Below are positions 1-8,936 of a stretch of DNA of 64,000 bases, piece after piece (the stretch's first letter is position 1; the number at the start of each line of letters is the position of its first letter). Origin of the DNA: Muribaculaceae bacterium. GTDB lineage: Bacteria > Bacteroidota > Bacteroidia > Bacteroidales > Muribaculaceae. The stretch is taken from NCBI GenBank assembly GCA_017548365.1, contig JAFZAC010000016.1, positions 62,001-126,000 on the forward strand, in the 5' to 3' direction. The notes below the pieces were generated by a model that saw only the letters and a list, made by a program, of their open reading frames with translations, had not been told where the DNA came from and searched no databases. The translations under genes were made by a program, and so were the position numbers.

Positions 1-78
1 CACCAAGCATGAGATTCTTCGGTTTTTAATCTGTTTTTTTGAACTTTTTTTACTGTAAAATTTAAACATTGATTTACC

Positions 79-549
79 ATGGCAATTAGTTATATGACCA
101 AGGCTGGTTATGACAAAAAAATGCAAGAGCTTGCTCATTTAGAGAATGTTGAACGTCCTGCAGTTGTACAGGCAATCGTAGAGGCTCGCGAGAAAGGCGA
201 TCTGAGCGAGAATGCCGAGTATGATGCAGCTCGCGAGCGCCAAGGTATGCTTGAGGCAAAGATTGCCGAACTAAAGAACCTTATTGCCGGTGCACGCATC
301 ATTGACGAAAGCAAGATCAACACCGATGAAGTGCAGCTTCTCACAAAGGTTACAATTAAAAACCTGGGCAATAAAGCTCAGATGACTTATACCATCGTTA
401 CTGAAACCGAGTCAAACCTTAAAGAAGGTAAGATTTCGATCACCACTCCCATAGCCAAAGGTTTAGTGGGTCACAAAGTTGGCGATGTGGTTGAGATTCA
501 AGCTCCAGCCGGAACAATGAAGTTTGAAATTCTTGAAATCTCCATCTGA
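79..549 (+). CDS. greA: Transcription elongation factor GreA
   Basis: This 156-residue protein has the usual GreA length. The first ~78 residues form the antiparallel coiled coil that enters the RNA polymerase secondary channel. The tip motif GDLSENAEYDAARERQ carries the two acidic residues (D41, E44) that coordinate the catalytic Mg2+ for cleavage of backtracked RNA. The C-terminal ~76 residues, ending VGDVVEIQAP...FEILEI, are the FKBP-like polymerase-binding domain. The HIT gene follows after 15 bases, so the two are probably co-transcribed. The 78 bases upstream contain T-runs but no clear promoter. Identification is firm. Confidence 0.97.
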   Translation: MAISYMTKAGYDKKMQELAHLENVERPAVVQAIVEAREKGDLSENAEYDAARERQGMLEAKIAELKNLIAGARIIDESKINTDEVQLLTKVTIKNLGNKAQMTYTIVTETESNLKEGKISITTPIAKGLVGHKVGDVVEIQAPAGTMKFEILEISI

Positions 550-564
550 TTAAATACAAGTATT

Positions 565-960
565 ATGGCATCAATATTCAGTAGAATAGTAGCTGGCGAG
601 ATCCCTAGCTACAAGATAGCAGAAGACGAGCATTACTTTGCTTTTCTCGACATCAATCCAGTGGCACCAGGCCATACTCTCGTTATCCCCAAGCGCGAAG
701 AAGACTATATCTTTGACTTGAGTGACGATGAGCTCGCTGGCTTGATGGTCTTTGCCAAACGTGTAGCAACCGCCATCAAAGCAGCTATACCCTGCGTAAA
801 AGTGGGAGTAACCGTTCTTGGTCTTGAAGTGCCCCACGCTCATGTCCACCTAGTTCCCCTAAAGAAAGAGAGCGACATGAATTTCTTCAAGCAGAAGCTA
901 ACTCTTCCCCAAGAGGAGATGCAAGCCATTTGCAAGAAGATAAGCGAGCAATTCAAGTAA
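565..960 (+). CDS. HIT family nucleotide-binding hydrolase
   Basis: A 131-residue histidine-triad protein of Hint-like size. The signature HAHVHLVPL lies at residues 91-99, where the middle His is the expected nucleophile for hydrolysis of nucleoside phosphoramidates or dinucleoside polyphosphates. The substrate cannot be told from sequence. The N-terminal MASIFSRI has serines where zinc-binding relatives carry a CxxC pair, so no structural zinc is expected there. It follows greA by 15 bases and ends at a strong hairpin terminator. Confidence 0.93.
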   Translation: MASIFSRIVAGEIPSYKIAEDEHYFAFLDINPVAPGHTLVIPKREEDYIFDLSDDELAGLMVFAKRVATAIKAAIPCVKVGVTVLGLEVPHAHVHLVPLKKESDMNFFKQKLTLPQEEMQAICKKISEQFK

Positions 961-981
961 ATCTCTAATGCTAATATTGAG

Positions 982-1023
982 AATCAGAGCACCTTGTGTT
1001 TACAAAGTGCTCTGATTTTTTTT
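982..1023 (+). terminator. Intrinsic terminator of greA-HIT
   Basis: An 11-bp perfect stem (982-992 with 1007-1017) around a short loop is followed by a T-tract. It lies 21 bases after the HIT stop codon. Confidence 0.85.
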
Positions 1024-1071
1024 ATCTTCTGTTTAAACAAAGTGAACTCCAATTGTTCAAATGAATAGACT

Positions 1072-2292
1072 CTACCAGCTTAATCCTTCTTCTTCAAGAA
1101 ATTGCCGGGCATCTTCATTGCCTTGTCGAGCAGCTTCTTGCCACCATTCAATAGCTTTTTTTGTATTTTTCTTTACACCAGAACCATTCCAATAACACAG
1201 TCCCAAATTGGTTTGAGCAACATCATGTCCTTGTTCAGCGGCTTTTTTATACCATCCATAGGCAAGAACCATATTTTTACTTACACCATGCCCTTCTTCA
1301 TAACAATAGCCTAAACAATTCTGAGCTTCATCATACCCTTGTTCAGCTGCTTTTCGATACCAATTGACAGCTTGGTTATAGCTCTGCGACACACCTTCAC
1401 CATCATAATATAAATCGCCAAGATTGCATTGAGCGGCGGCATTTCCTTGTTCAGCAGCCTTAGCATACCACTTTGACGCAAGGTAAAGGTCTTTATCTAC
1501 CCCTTCACCGAATTCATAGCATATCCCCAATGACAATTGAGCATCTGAATCACCTTGTTCGGCTGCCTTGCGATACCATAAATAAGCTTTCTCCATATTT
1601 CGTGCGACACCTTCACCTTCTTCATAGCAAACACCCAAATCAAATTGTGCAGGAGCAAACCCAGCATTTGCTGCTTTAGAGTACCACTCAACAGCAACAG
1701 AATTATTCTCTTCGACATATCCTCGCCCATGATCATAAGTCCACCCCATTACATGCATTGCCATTAAATCTCCTTGCTTTGCCAACGACATAGCTATATT
1801 ATAGGCTTTATTAAAATGTTTTTTGGCAGCGCTCTCACTCTGATCAACCCCAAATCCATCTTGATAACACAACGCAAGGTAATAGATAGCACCACAATGG
1901 TCATGGTCGGCAGCTTTAGTTAACCATTTTATTGCCTCAGCACCATTTTCTTCAACACCATAGCCACCCAAATAATAGCATCGGCCCAAATTGTACTGCG
2001 CTTCGACGTCACCAGCCGTAGCTGGAGCAAAGTAACTTTTAGCCTCACCTGTCAAAACACTATTTTTGGTTGGTTCAGGCAAAGTGACTTTTGTTTTTTG
2101 CGTCTGCCGTTTTGGAAGTTTGAGACTCTGATTCTGCTGCTTATTAGAAGGTTTAGACCTTGTCGAAGGTTTATTCTGTCTTTGAGTTTGTGCATTCTGT
2201 GCGTTTCCTTTCTTCTGCGCCATTGCCACTTGTAAAGAAGCAGTAGTCAAAGCCATTACAAGAAAAATAGTGATTACTTTTATATTTTTCAT
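1072..2292 (-). CDS. Secreted Sel1-like repeat protein
   Basis: About 406 residues. A signal peptide (MKNIKVITIFLVMAL...ASLQVAMAQ) is followed by a basic, Gln/Ser/Thr-rich linker to about residue 75. Eight complete Sel1-like (TPR-related) repeats of ~36 residues and a partial ninth then run to the C-terminus. The consensus is QG(x)xAQxxLGxCYxxGxGVxKNxxxAxxWYxKAAE. Such solenoids bind other proteins, so an adaptor role in the periplasm or cell surface is likely, but no partner is visible. ATG codons at 2292, 2295, 2298 and 2307 are all possible; I chose the one giving the most compact signal peptide. It is divergent from the HAD gene. Confidence 0.85.
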   Translation of the reverse strand: MKNIKVITIFLVMALTTASLQVAMAQKKGNAQNAQTQRQNKPSTRSKPSNKQQNQSLKLPKRQTQKTKVTLPEPTKNSVLTGEAKSYFAPATAGDVEAQYNLGRCYYLGGYGVEENGAEAIKWLTKAADHDHCGAIYYLALCYQDGFGVDQSESAAKKHFNKAYNIAMSLAKQGDLMAMHVMGWTYDHGRGYVEENNSVAVEWYSKAANAGFAPAQFDLGVCYEEGEGVARNMEKAYLWYRKAAEQGDSDAQLSLGICYEFGEGVDKDLYLASKWYAKAAEQGNAAAQCNLGDLYYDGEGVSQSYNQAVNWYRKAAEQGYDEAQNCLGYCYEEGHGVSKNMVLAYGWYKKAAEQGHDVAQTNLGLCYWNGSGVKKNTKKAIEWWQEAARQGNEDARQFLEEEGLSW

Positions 2293-2341
2293 CATCATAC
2301 AAATCATACAAATATTAAAGTTAATAGTAATAAGACATCTA

Positions 2342-2349
2342 CAAAGATA
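2342..2349 (-). promoter_or_regulatory. -7 element for the Sel1-repeat gene
   Basis: TATCTTTG on the minus strand is a perfect TAnnTTTG match, about 50 bases upstream of the start codon and back-to-back with the HAD promoter. Confidence 0.6.
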
Positions 2350-2392
2350 TACATAATAATCCTAACATAATAACAAATAGTAAAAAAAGTAG

Positions 2393-2400
2393 TATTTTTG
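2393..2400 (+). promoter_or_regulatory. -7 element for the HAD gene, almost no leader
   Basis: TATTTTTG matches TAnnTTTG and ends only 10 bases before the ATG at 2411, implying a 5' leader of just a few bases. Confidence 0.55.
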
Positions 2401-2410
2401 CAACTAACAA

Positions 2411-3067
2411 ATGGAATTCAAACACATAATATTTGACTTCGATGGCACCATTGCCGACACCTCGCGCATTATACTTGCCACAATGCAGGCAACTATGCGA
2501 GATAGGGGACTTCGTGTGGCTACACGCGAGTCGATAAGAAAAGTTATTGGGGTGCCTCTCAAAGACTGCTTTACGCACATGTATCCTGACATGAGCGAGA
2601 TTGAAGCGCTTGAATGTGCCAGAACCTACTGCGACATTTTCGACGCCAACAAGTCATCACTAACTCCTACCCTTTTCCCCGATGTGGCAAAAACGCTTAC
2701 AAAACTGAATTATCACGGCATAACAATGAGTGTGGCGTCGTCTCGAGGCAATGCCTCACTCGTAGAGCTGCTCGAGATACTAAAAGTAAGACAATATTTC
2801 ACAATGGTGGTTGGAGTTGACAATGTAGATAAAGCCAAGCCCAATCCAGAGGCTGTGCTTTACATACTTAAGGCAATGAATGTTGATACCTGCGAAACCC
2901 TTATGGTAGGCGACATGCCTGTCGACATCGCTATGGGTAAAAACGCAAACGTCAAGACTTGCGCTGTAACCTACGGTAATTCATCAAAAAAGGAGCTTGA
3001 GAAATCGCATCCCGATTACATTATTGATAATGTAGACCAGCTTATTGATTACGTAGGGCTCGCATAG
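2411..3067 (+). CDS. HAD-superfamily hydrolase, phosphoglycolate phosphatase-like
   Basis: A 218-residue HAD phosphatase with all four motifs. Motif I is DFDGTIADTS (nucleophile D9, general acid D11), motif II is the Ser in SVASSRG, motif III is the Lys of KAKPNPEAV, and motif IV is GDMPVDIAMG. A helical cap (about residues 20-80) places it in the Gph/beta-phosphoglucomutase branch. The physiological phosphoester is unknown. The DxD motif sits so close to the N-terminus that the start at 2411 is secure. Its last 26 bases overlap the 3' end of the convergent P-type ATPase gene. Confidence 0.9.
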   Translation: MEFKHIIFDFDGTIADTSRIILATMQATMRDRGLRVATRESIRKVIGVPLKDCFTHMYPDMSEIEALECARTYCDIFDANKSSLTPTLFPDVAKTLTKLNYHGITMSVASSRGNASLVELLEILKVRQYFTMVVGVDNVDKAKPNPEAVLYILKAMNVDTCETLMVGDMPVDIAMGKNANVKTCAVTYGNSSKKELEKSHPDYIIDNVDQLIDYVGLA

Positions 3068-5006
3068 AGTTTAGGACGGCGAGAACTGTAACGCCCACGT
3101 CGGCAAATACTGCCATCCACATTGTTGCAATGCCTAAGGTGGCAAGCACCAGTACAGTAAGTTTAACTCCAATGGCAAACCATACATTCTGTCGAGCGAT
3201 TCCAAGTGTGCAACGAGCGATTGATATCGCTTTGACAATCTTTGTGGGTTTATCGTCCATCAGTACAACATCGGCAGCCTCAATAGCTGCATCGCTGCCA
3301 AGTCCACCCATCGCGATTCCCACATCGGCACGGGCAAGTACTGGAGCGTCGTTGATACCATCACCCACAAAGGCGAGCATCTTACCATCATTTTTCTCAC
3401 TAAGCAACTGTTCCACATGCTTCACCTTGTCGGCTGGCAAAAGTTGTGAGTAATACTCCACTATTCCCAGTTTGTGCGCCACATCTTCACCTACCTCGCT
3501 GCGGTCACCAGTGAGCATTACAATGCGGTCTACGCCAGCTGCTTTAATGTCGGTTATAGCTTGCGCACTATCATCCTTTATCTTGTCGTTGATAACAATG
3601 TGCCCAGCATAATCACCATTGATGGCAACATGTATAATAGTGCCCACATGGTCACAGTCTCGCCATTTTGCACCCACAGCTTCCATCATGCGGGTATTAC
3701 CCACGCATACCAAGTCGCTAGCAACTGTAGCACGTACACCCTGCCCAGCTATTTCTTCAACATCGGTAACCACACAGCCGTCGGTAGCTTCATCGGGGAA
3801 AGCATTACGCAAAGCTGCACCAATGGGATGAGTTGAATAGTGTTCAACATGAGCTGCGAGATGCAGAAGGTGATTTTCATCGCATATGTCGGGATGAACA
3901 GCTGTCACCTCAAACTGTCCATGAGTCAATGTACCTGTCTTATCAAACACAACAGTTCTCACTTGTGCAAGTGTATCCATATAATTAGCTCCCTTAATGA
4001 GAATTCCTTGACGTGAAGCCCCGCCAATGCCGCCAAAGAACGCCAACGGCACACTGATAACCAATGCACAAGGACATGACACAATCAAGAACATCAAGGC
4101 ACGATAGAGCCACGTGTGGAATGCTCCACCAAAGAAGAGTGGCACAACCGCTAACAAGACAGCAGCAATGACCACGATGGGTGTGTAAATGCGCGCAAAA
4201 CGTGTGATAAATGTCTCGGCCTTTGACTTCTTGTCTCCGCTATGCTCAACGAGTTCAATAATCTTTGACACGGTACTCTCACCAAAACTCTTGGTAGTAC
4301 GAACTTTAATTACTCCAGAGAGATTCACGCAACCCGAAATAACCTCGTCGCCAGTTACGACATCACGAGGCACGCTCTCTCCAGTGAGCGCCACAGTGTT
4401 AAGCGATGTAGTGCCATCAATCACCACGCCATCGAGAGGAACTTTCTCGCCAGGTTTGACTACAATAGTCTCACCCACCTCGACATGTTCGGGACTGATC
4501 GTTAGTAATTCTCCATCGCGCTCCACATTGGCAACATCGGGGCGAATGTCCATCAAGTGCGAGATGCTTTCACGGCTTTTGCCCTCGGCATAGCCCTCAA
4601 AGAGTTCGCCCACTTGAAAAAAGAGCATTACAAACACCGCCTCGGGAAACTGTGTCTCAGCGCCAGGCAAGAAGCCGATGCACAAGGCGCCTATAGTTGC
4701 TATCGACATAAGGAAATGTTCGTTGAAGGCATCGCCATGAGCAAGTCCCTCGGCAGCTTCTTTAAGGGTTCCATAACCTACGAGCAGGTAAGGAACTAAA
4801 TAAATGAGCAGTAATTGCCATGTGGGCAGATTGAACGACTTCTCGATATAAACAGCAATTGCCAACAATAAAGCTGTAGCACATATTAATATAAGCGTCT
4901 TCTTGGTGCCATGTTCATGATGATGATGGCTGTGATCATGGCTATGCTCATGATGCTTGTGGCTATGATGGTCATGCGAGCAGTGATTGCAATGGTTGTG
5001 TGTCAT
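3042..5006 (-). CDS. P1B-type heavy-metal-exporting ATPase (ZntA/CadA type)
   Basis: About 654 residues from the ATG at 5006. The first 33 residues are a His-rich metal-binding tail with two Cys, replacing the usual CxxC heavy-metal-associated domain. Membrane helices follow. The actuator motif TGES is at ~208-211, the ion-site CPC motif at 311-313, and phosphorylation motif DKTGT starts at the acceptor Asp ~355. The P1B-specific HP (THPIGAAL) and hinge GDGINDAP come later. CPC plus a His-rich tail points to Zn2+/Cd2+/Pb2+ export across the inner membrane. A GTG in frame at 5027 is unlikely because it lies upstream of the transcription start expected from the promoter at 5030-5037. Confidence 0.92.
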   Translation of the reverse strand: MTHNHCNHCSHDHHSHKHHEHSHDHSHHHHEHGTKKTLILICATALLLAIAVYIEKSFNLPTWQLLLIYLVPYLLVGYGTLKEAAEGLAHGDAFNEHFLMSIATIGALCIGFLPGAETQFPEAVFVMLFFQVGELFEGYAEGKSRESISHLMDIRPDVANVERDGELLTISPEHVEVGETIVVKPGEKVPLDGVVIDGTTSLNTVALTGESVPRDVVTGDEVISGCVNLSGVIKVRTTKSFGESTVSKIIELVEHSGDKKSKAETFITRFARIYTPIVVIAAVLLAVVPLFFGGAFHTWLYRALMFLIVSCPCALVISVPLAFFGGIGGASRQGILIKGANYMDTLAQVRTVVFDKTGTLTHGQFEVTAVHPDICDENHLLHLAAHVEHYSTHPIGAALRNAFPDEATDGCVVTDVEEIAGQGVRATVASDLVCVGNTRMMEAVGAKWRDCDHVGTIIHVAINGDYAGHIVINDKIKDDSAQAITDIKAAGVDRIVMLTGDRSEVGEDVAHKLGIVEYYSQLLPADKVKHVEQLLSEKNDGKMLAFVGDGINDAPVLARADVGIAMGGLGSDAAIEAADVVLMDDKPTKIVKAISIARCTLGIARQNVWFAIGVKLTVLVLATLGIATMWMAVFADVGVTVLAVLNSMRALRNQ

Positions 5007-5029
5007 AGTTTCTTTGTTTTTATCCACTG

Positions 5030-5037
5030 CAAAATTA
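5030..5037 (-). promoter_or_regulatory. -7 element for the metal ATPase
   Basis: TAATTTTG on the minus strand ends 24 bases before the ATG at 5006. This position favours that ATG over the upstream GTG. Confidence 0.6.
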
Positions 5038-5092
5038 AGTCAAAAAGCATGCAACCAAGTTGCAAAAAGCTAAACAGTTGTGGCTATGCGTG

Positions 5093-7168
5093 TTATTTTT
5101 TCTTACGACGCATTTTTTTGACTTGCTGCTGACGTCGCAGTTGCTTGGCAATATCAATGTGCTCCTGAGCTAAATCATCCAACCCAATAACCTCGTAGAT
5201 GCGTGCCAGCTCAATAGCACTCCTTGATGCACGAATAGCTCGCTTATAGGCCTTTATTGCCTCTGGTGTATCCTTTTCTTTTTCATAAATAAACGCTAAC
5301 ATCATGATAGCCTCATAACAATTCCTTTTGTTTCGCAATATGTCTTCCAGCAAATCAACAGCTTGCAGAGTCTCTCCTATAGTATCCATTAAGCGTGCCT
5401 TCCCCAACAAAGCCGGCGCATAGCCTGGCGCAAGCTTTAAAGCCTTGTTATAGTTGGCGAGCGCCGATTTAATGGCGATCTCGTCTAGATGCTGCTGACC
5501 ATTACCATAGGGGACTTCATCTTCTTGCGCCAAAGAGCCTAACCCCATTGACTGGTCGCCCATGGCTGTAAACTCACTTGCCAGATCGAGAAGCATCTTG
5601 TTTTGAGAATCTATAACGTCCTCAAGATTTTTAATCTTTTTGTTCAGCTTGGCAAACTTATTGAATTTTAGCTTGATGAAACGTTTCGCAATTGATGTGC
5701 TTACCACATTGTGTATTTCCATCGCCTGAGTAAAACAGTCGACACATCGCGAGAAATCATCATTATCAAAAGCAATAGATGCCATGGCGTAGAGCCCATT
5801 GGCTTTTTCTACCAAAATTGCATCATTAATTGCAGCTTGGTTGTTGAATTGACGGCTGAAATCGACAATTGCGGTGTTAACTATAATGTCACGTTGAGAC
5901 AGAGGTTTGAGGAGCGTGATACCCTCAAGAGAGGTGCATCTCGAGAGAGCGACATAGGTTTGTCCACTTGAGAAAGCGCCTCCTGCGAAGTCAATGACTA
6001 TGTTATTGAATGTTAAGCCTTGGCTTTTATGCACTGTAAGCGCCCAAGCAGGCTTAATAGGATATTGCCTGAAAGTGCCCACCACATTCTCAATGACCTT
6101 CTTTTCTTTCTCATCGTATGAATATTGTACATTCTCCCAAATTTCCTGGTCCAGAACGTAGCCCTCGCCGTTTTCCAATTCCACCTTTATTCCACTATCA
6201 TCCAGTTTTGAAACCTTGCCCAAAGTGCCATTAACCCATCTTCCATCCTTGTCATTGCGAATGAAAATGACCTGAGCCCCTTGCTTGAGAACAAGTTCTT
6301 TATTGGTTGGAAGATCATTGTCGGGGAAGATATCAGTCACGATACCGGTGAAGACATACTCGGGGGTGTCGAGAGCCTGCATGTGGTCATCGTTAATAGA
6401 ATCGACAGTTTCACGCCTTGTAGCAAGCGTCATCACCAAACCATTATCGGGTTCCTTGTAATCGGGGTTGCAACGACTATTGAGCAACTGCATATCGTGG
6501 TAAGAAGCATGACTTACCCTTACTCTATCGAGCATGGATATAAAGCTTGAGTCGGTCTGACGATATATTTTACGCAATTCGATGGGAATGAGTCCAAGCT
6601 GATTAAACACCCTTGCGTTGAAAAAGAAGAATTGCTTGTAGTATCGTCGCAAGATGTCGCGCATGTCACGAGTGATTACCGGTTCTAGTTGAAAAATGTC
6701 ACCCACAAAAAGCAGCTGTTTGCCCCCGAAAGGTTCACGCATGTTCTCTGAGTAGATGCGCAACACTTTGTCGATGAAATCAATGATGTCGCATCGCACC
6801 ATTGATATCTCATCGATAATAATAAGTTCGAGCTTGCGAATAAGTTTCACTTTTTCGGCCGAATAGCGCAATGTCTTGCGAATTCGTCTTGGAGAAAAGT
6901 CTGGGTCATCAGGCAACAACGGTTTGAAAGGAATCTTAAAGAAAGAGTGCAACGTTTGTCCTCCCACATTGACAGCAGCTATTCCCGTTGGTGCAAGGAC
7001 CACGTGCTTCTTGGCAGTATTGGCACAGATATACTTGAGAAAGGTGCTTTTTCCTGTACCAGCTTTTCCAGTAAGGAAGACCGAGCGGTGAGTGTTGCGA
7101 ATCAAGTTCCAAGCGTTTTGGAACTCGCTGTTGTCAAGGTCAATATTCTCGAGATTAATAGAATTCAT
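5093..7168 (-). CDS. PIF1-like/RecD-fold helicase with C-terminal TPR region
   Basis: 691 residues. The N-terminal half is a superfamily 1 helicase: Walker A GKAGTGKS at ~34-41, Walker B IIIDEIS near 115, motif V ALTVHKSQGLTF and motif VI VALSRCTS. This matches the PIF1/Dda group of 5'-3' DNA helicases. From about residue 480 it has a coiled-coil segment and then TPR-like helix pairs (LAPGYAPALLGKARL, YEAIMMLAFIYEKEKD) and a lysine-rich tail. The TPR part suggests protein contacts beyond simple unwinding. It has its own promoter and stands alone. The helicase call is firm; the biological role (replication or repair) is not shown. Confidence 0.88.
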   Translation of the reverse strand: MNSINLENIDLDNSEFQNAWNLIRNTHRSVFLTGKAGTGKSTFLKYICANTAKKHVVLAPTGIAAVNVGGQTLHSFFKIPFKPLLPDDPDFSPRRIRKTLRYSAEKVKLIRKLELIIIDEISMVRCDIIDFIDKVLRIYSENMREPFGGKQLLFVGDIFQLEPVITRDMRDILRRYYKQFFFFNARVFNQLGLIPIELRKIYRQTDSSFISMLDRVRVSHASYHDMQLLNSRCNPDYKEPDNGLVMTLATRRETVDSINDDHMQALDTPEYVFTGIVTDIFPDNDLPTNKELVLKQGAQVIFIRNDKDGRWVNGTLGKVSKLDDSGIKVELENGEGYVLDQEIWENVQYSYDEKEKKVIENVVGTFRQYPIKPAWALTVHKSQGLTFNNIVIDFAGGAFSSGQTYVALSRCTSLEGITLLKPLSQRDIIVNTAIVDFSRQFNNQAAINDAILVEKANGLYAMASIAFDNDDFSRCVDCFTQAMEIHNVVSTSIAKRFIKLKFNKFAKLNKKIKNLEDVIDSQNKMLLDLASEFTAMGDQSMGLGSLAQEDEVPYGNGQQHLDEIAIKSALANYNKALKLAPGYAPALLGKARLMDTIGETLQAVDLLEDILRNKRNCYEAIMMLAFIYEKEKDTPEAIKAYKRAIRASRSAIELARIYEVIGLDDLAQEHIDIAKQLRRQQQVKKMRRKKK

Positions 7169-7187
7169 GCCAAGAAGAAAATGTGGT

Positions 7188-7195
7188 CAAAGATA
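7188..7195 (-). promoter_or_regulatory. -7 element for the PIF1-like helicase
   Basis: TATCTTTG on the minus strand, 19 bases before the start codon at 7168. Confidence 0.6.
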
Positions 7196-7221
7196 GCCAA
7201 AAAGCATAACACAGCAAAAAC

Positions 7222-7255
7222 ATTAGGAGGCATTTTATTAACAATGCCTCCTAAT
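7222..7255 (-). terminator. Terminator of the OmpP1/FadL-like gene
   Basis: A 13-bp perfect stem (7222-7234 with 7243-7255) with an 8-base loop. On the minus strand it is followed by GTTTTTG. It separates the outer-membrane protein gene from the helicase promoter. Confidence 0.75.
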
Positions 7256-7303
7256 TATCACTATTTCTTTGCGCTCAATGGCGCGATAATCAAATGTGCT
7301 TTA

Positions 7304-8881
7304 TCAGAAACGGAATCCGATAGTTAAAGCGACCTTATTATTGTTGTCCTTCACCTCCTCGCCTTGCTCTCCAGGGAATGCATGATATTGGCTAGTGCGA
7401 GTTTGATGAACGTAAGCAGCGTCGGCATAGAACTTTTTGTAACGATATCCAAGACCACAAGTGATATACTGGTTGCTCTTGTCATACTGATACATATAGT
7501 TGCTTGAAACCACATCTACATCATTGTTTGCAACACCTTTCACTTCATCTTTCACAGGCGAAGACTGATAGGAGTAACCGGCTCTAATGCTGAAGTTGGA
7601 AGATGGGCGAACCTCGGCACCTACACGGAGGATGTGAGATGGTTGCAGCTGATTTTTAATTTTTTCTTCGGTGTCGCCATAATTGTAGCCACCTGCGTCA
7701 CCGCAGCGAATAGTGTTGGCACCAACATACTCATAATCCAAGCTAAGCATACCCTTGCTGTTAGGCACCACGGCAAGGCTGCCGATGAAACGCCAAGGAG
7801 TCTTGATGGTGTAACGATACTCATCGTAGTAACCCTCTTCGCCTGTTTCGGTGTTGCCTTGATACATCTCGGAATCACCATTGGCGAGCAAGTCAAATCC
7901 ACACTGAACCTTGTAAAGATCCTTCATGTCATAGTAAGTGGGAGTGTGGAATGCAGCACCGATTCTTAATTGATTAATGGGCTTCACAATAACACCCATC
8001 TTGAAGTTATAACCTGTACCACGAGTTTGCTGATATGCCTGGAAGTCATATCCGGCATAACCCATAGTAGTGCTACCATCATCGTAATTATAGTTGTATA
8101 TTTCGGCATTGTCAAGGTCCTCACCATAGTACTGATAGCTATCAAAGTAAAGGTCGGTTATGCCAAAGTTCAAACCCCAGTAAAAGACGTTCTTGAAGTT
8201 ACCACCGAGTGTAATATTGTACTCGTCGGTGTGTCCTAATTCGTCTACATAGAAATTAGCAGTTCCAGTAGTAGCATCGGTAGATAGACCTCTCAAAGAG
8301 CCATCGTAGTTGCCATTAATCAAATAGGACTGATAGGCAAGAATTCCGAGCCATGGAGCATTGCTCTCATAGTATATGTTACCATCATAGTTATTCACTG
8401 ACAAGTCTTGATCAATCCAATTGCCATTGTTAAGATTATCGGCAATCTTATTGGTAAGAGAGTAACCAGTGTTATAACCACCTTGATAACGGCGTTTAAA
8501 TGAGTTAATGCGATTGAACGAGAATCCCCAGTTGAAATACTTAAAGAAATCACTGTTGATTTTCATCGAACCAACATAAGAGACATTATTGAAAAAGAAT
8601 TTTGTATCGGTCAGGTTTTGATACTCACCGCTCTTAGTAGAGAGGAAGTTGAGGTTCATCGTTGCATTTATTTCGCTGCTACGATATACACCAATGCCAC
8701 CGGGGTTTTGAATTACTGCCGAAGCATCTCCACCAAGAGCACCGAAAGCACCAGCCATCGACATATATCGAGAGGTTCCGCTGAGTTCGGTCTCGGACAT
8801 TTTCAGTACGTCAAAAGTTGCTTGTGCGCTTGCTATGAGTGAAGCTCCCCCAAGCAATAATGCAATATATATTTTTTTCAT
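7304..8881 (-). CDS. OmpP1/FadL-like outer membrane transport protein
   Basis: About 525 residues from the ATG at 8881. A signal peptide (KIYIALLLGGASLIASAQA) precedes an N-terminal plug-like segment with MAGAFGALGGDASAVIQNPG, typical of the FadL/OmpP1/TodX family. There Gly-rich NPAG-like motifs form the hatch inside the barrel. The rest alternates aromatic-rich beta strands and ends in TIGFRF, a classic outer-membrane barrel C-terminus with terminal Phe. These proteins import hydrophobic compounds such as fatty acids; the substrate here is unknown. It lies 55 bases after the Trp/Gly-rich gene on the same strand with no promoter of its own seen, so co-transcription is likely. The four-codon extension to 8893 is not needed. 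Confidence 0.88.
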   Translation of the reverse strand: MKKIYIALLLGGASLIASAQATFDVLKMSETELSGTSRYMSMAGAFGALGGDASAVIQNPGGIGVYRSSEINATMNLNFLSTKSGEYQNLTDTKFFFNNVSYVGSMKINSDFFKYFNWGFSFNRINSFKRRYQGGYNTGYSLTNKIADNLNNGNWIDQDLSVNNYDGNIYYESNAPWLGILAYQSYLINGNYDGSLRGLSTDATTGTANFYVDELGHTDEYNITLGGNFKNVFYWGLNFGITDLYFDSYQYYGEDLDNAEIYNYNYDDGSTTMGYAGYDFQAYQQTRGTGYNFKMGVIVKPINQLRIGAAFHTPTYYDMKDLYKVQCGFDLLANGDSEMYQGNTETGEEGYYDEYRYTIKTPWRFIGSLAVVPNSKGMLSLDYEYVGANTIRCGDAGGYNYGDTEEKIKNQLQPSHILRVGAEVRPSSNFSIRAGYSYQSSPVKDEVKGVANNDVDVVSSNYMYQYDKSNQYITCGLGYRYKKFYADAAYVHQTRTSQYHAFPGEQGEEVKDNNNKVALTIGFRF

Positions 8882-8936
8882 TGTAGATATCAATTTTACT
8901 AGTTATTCTTATATAATAGTTCTCACACTCTGTCAA

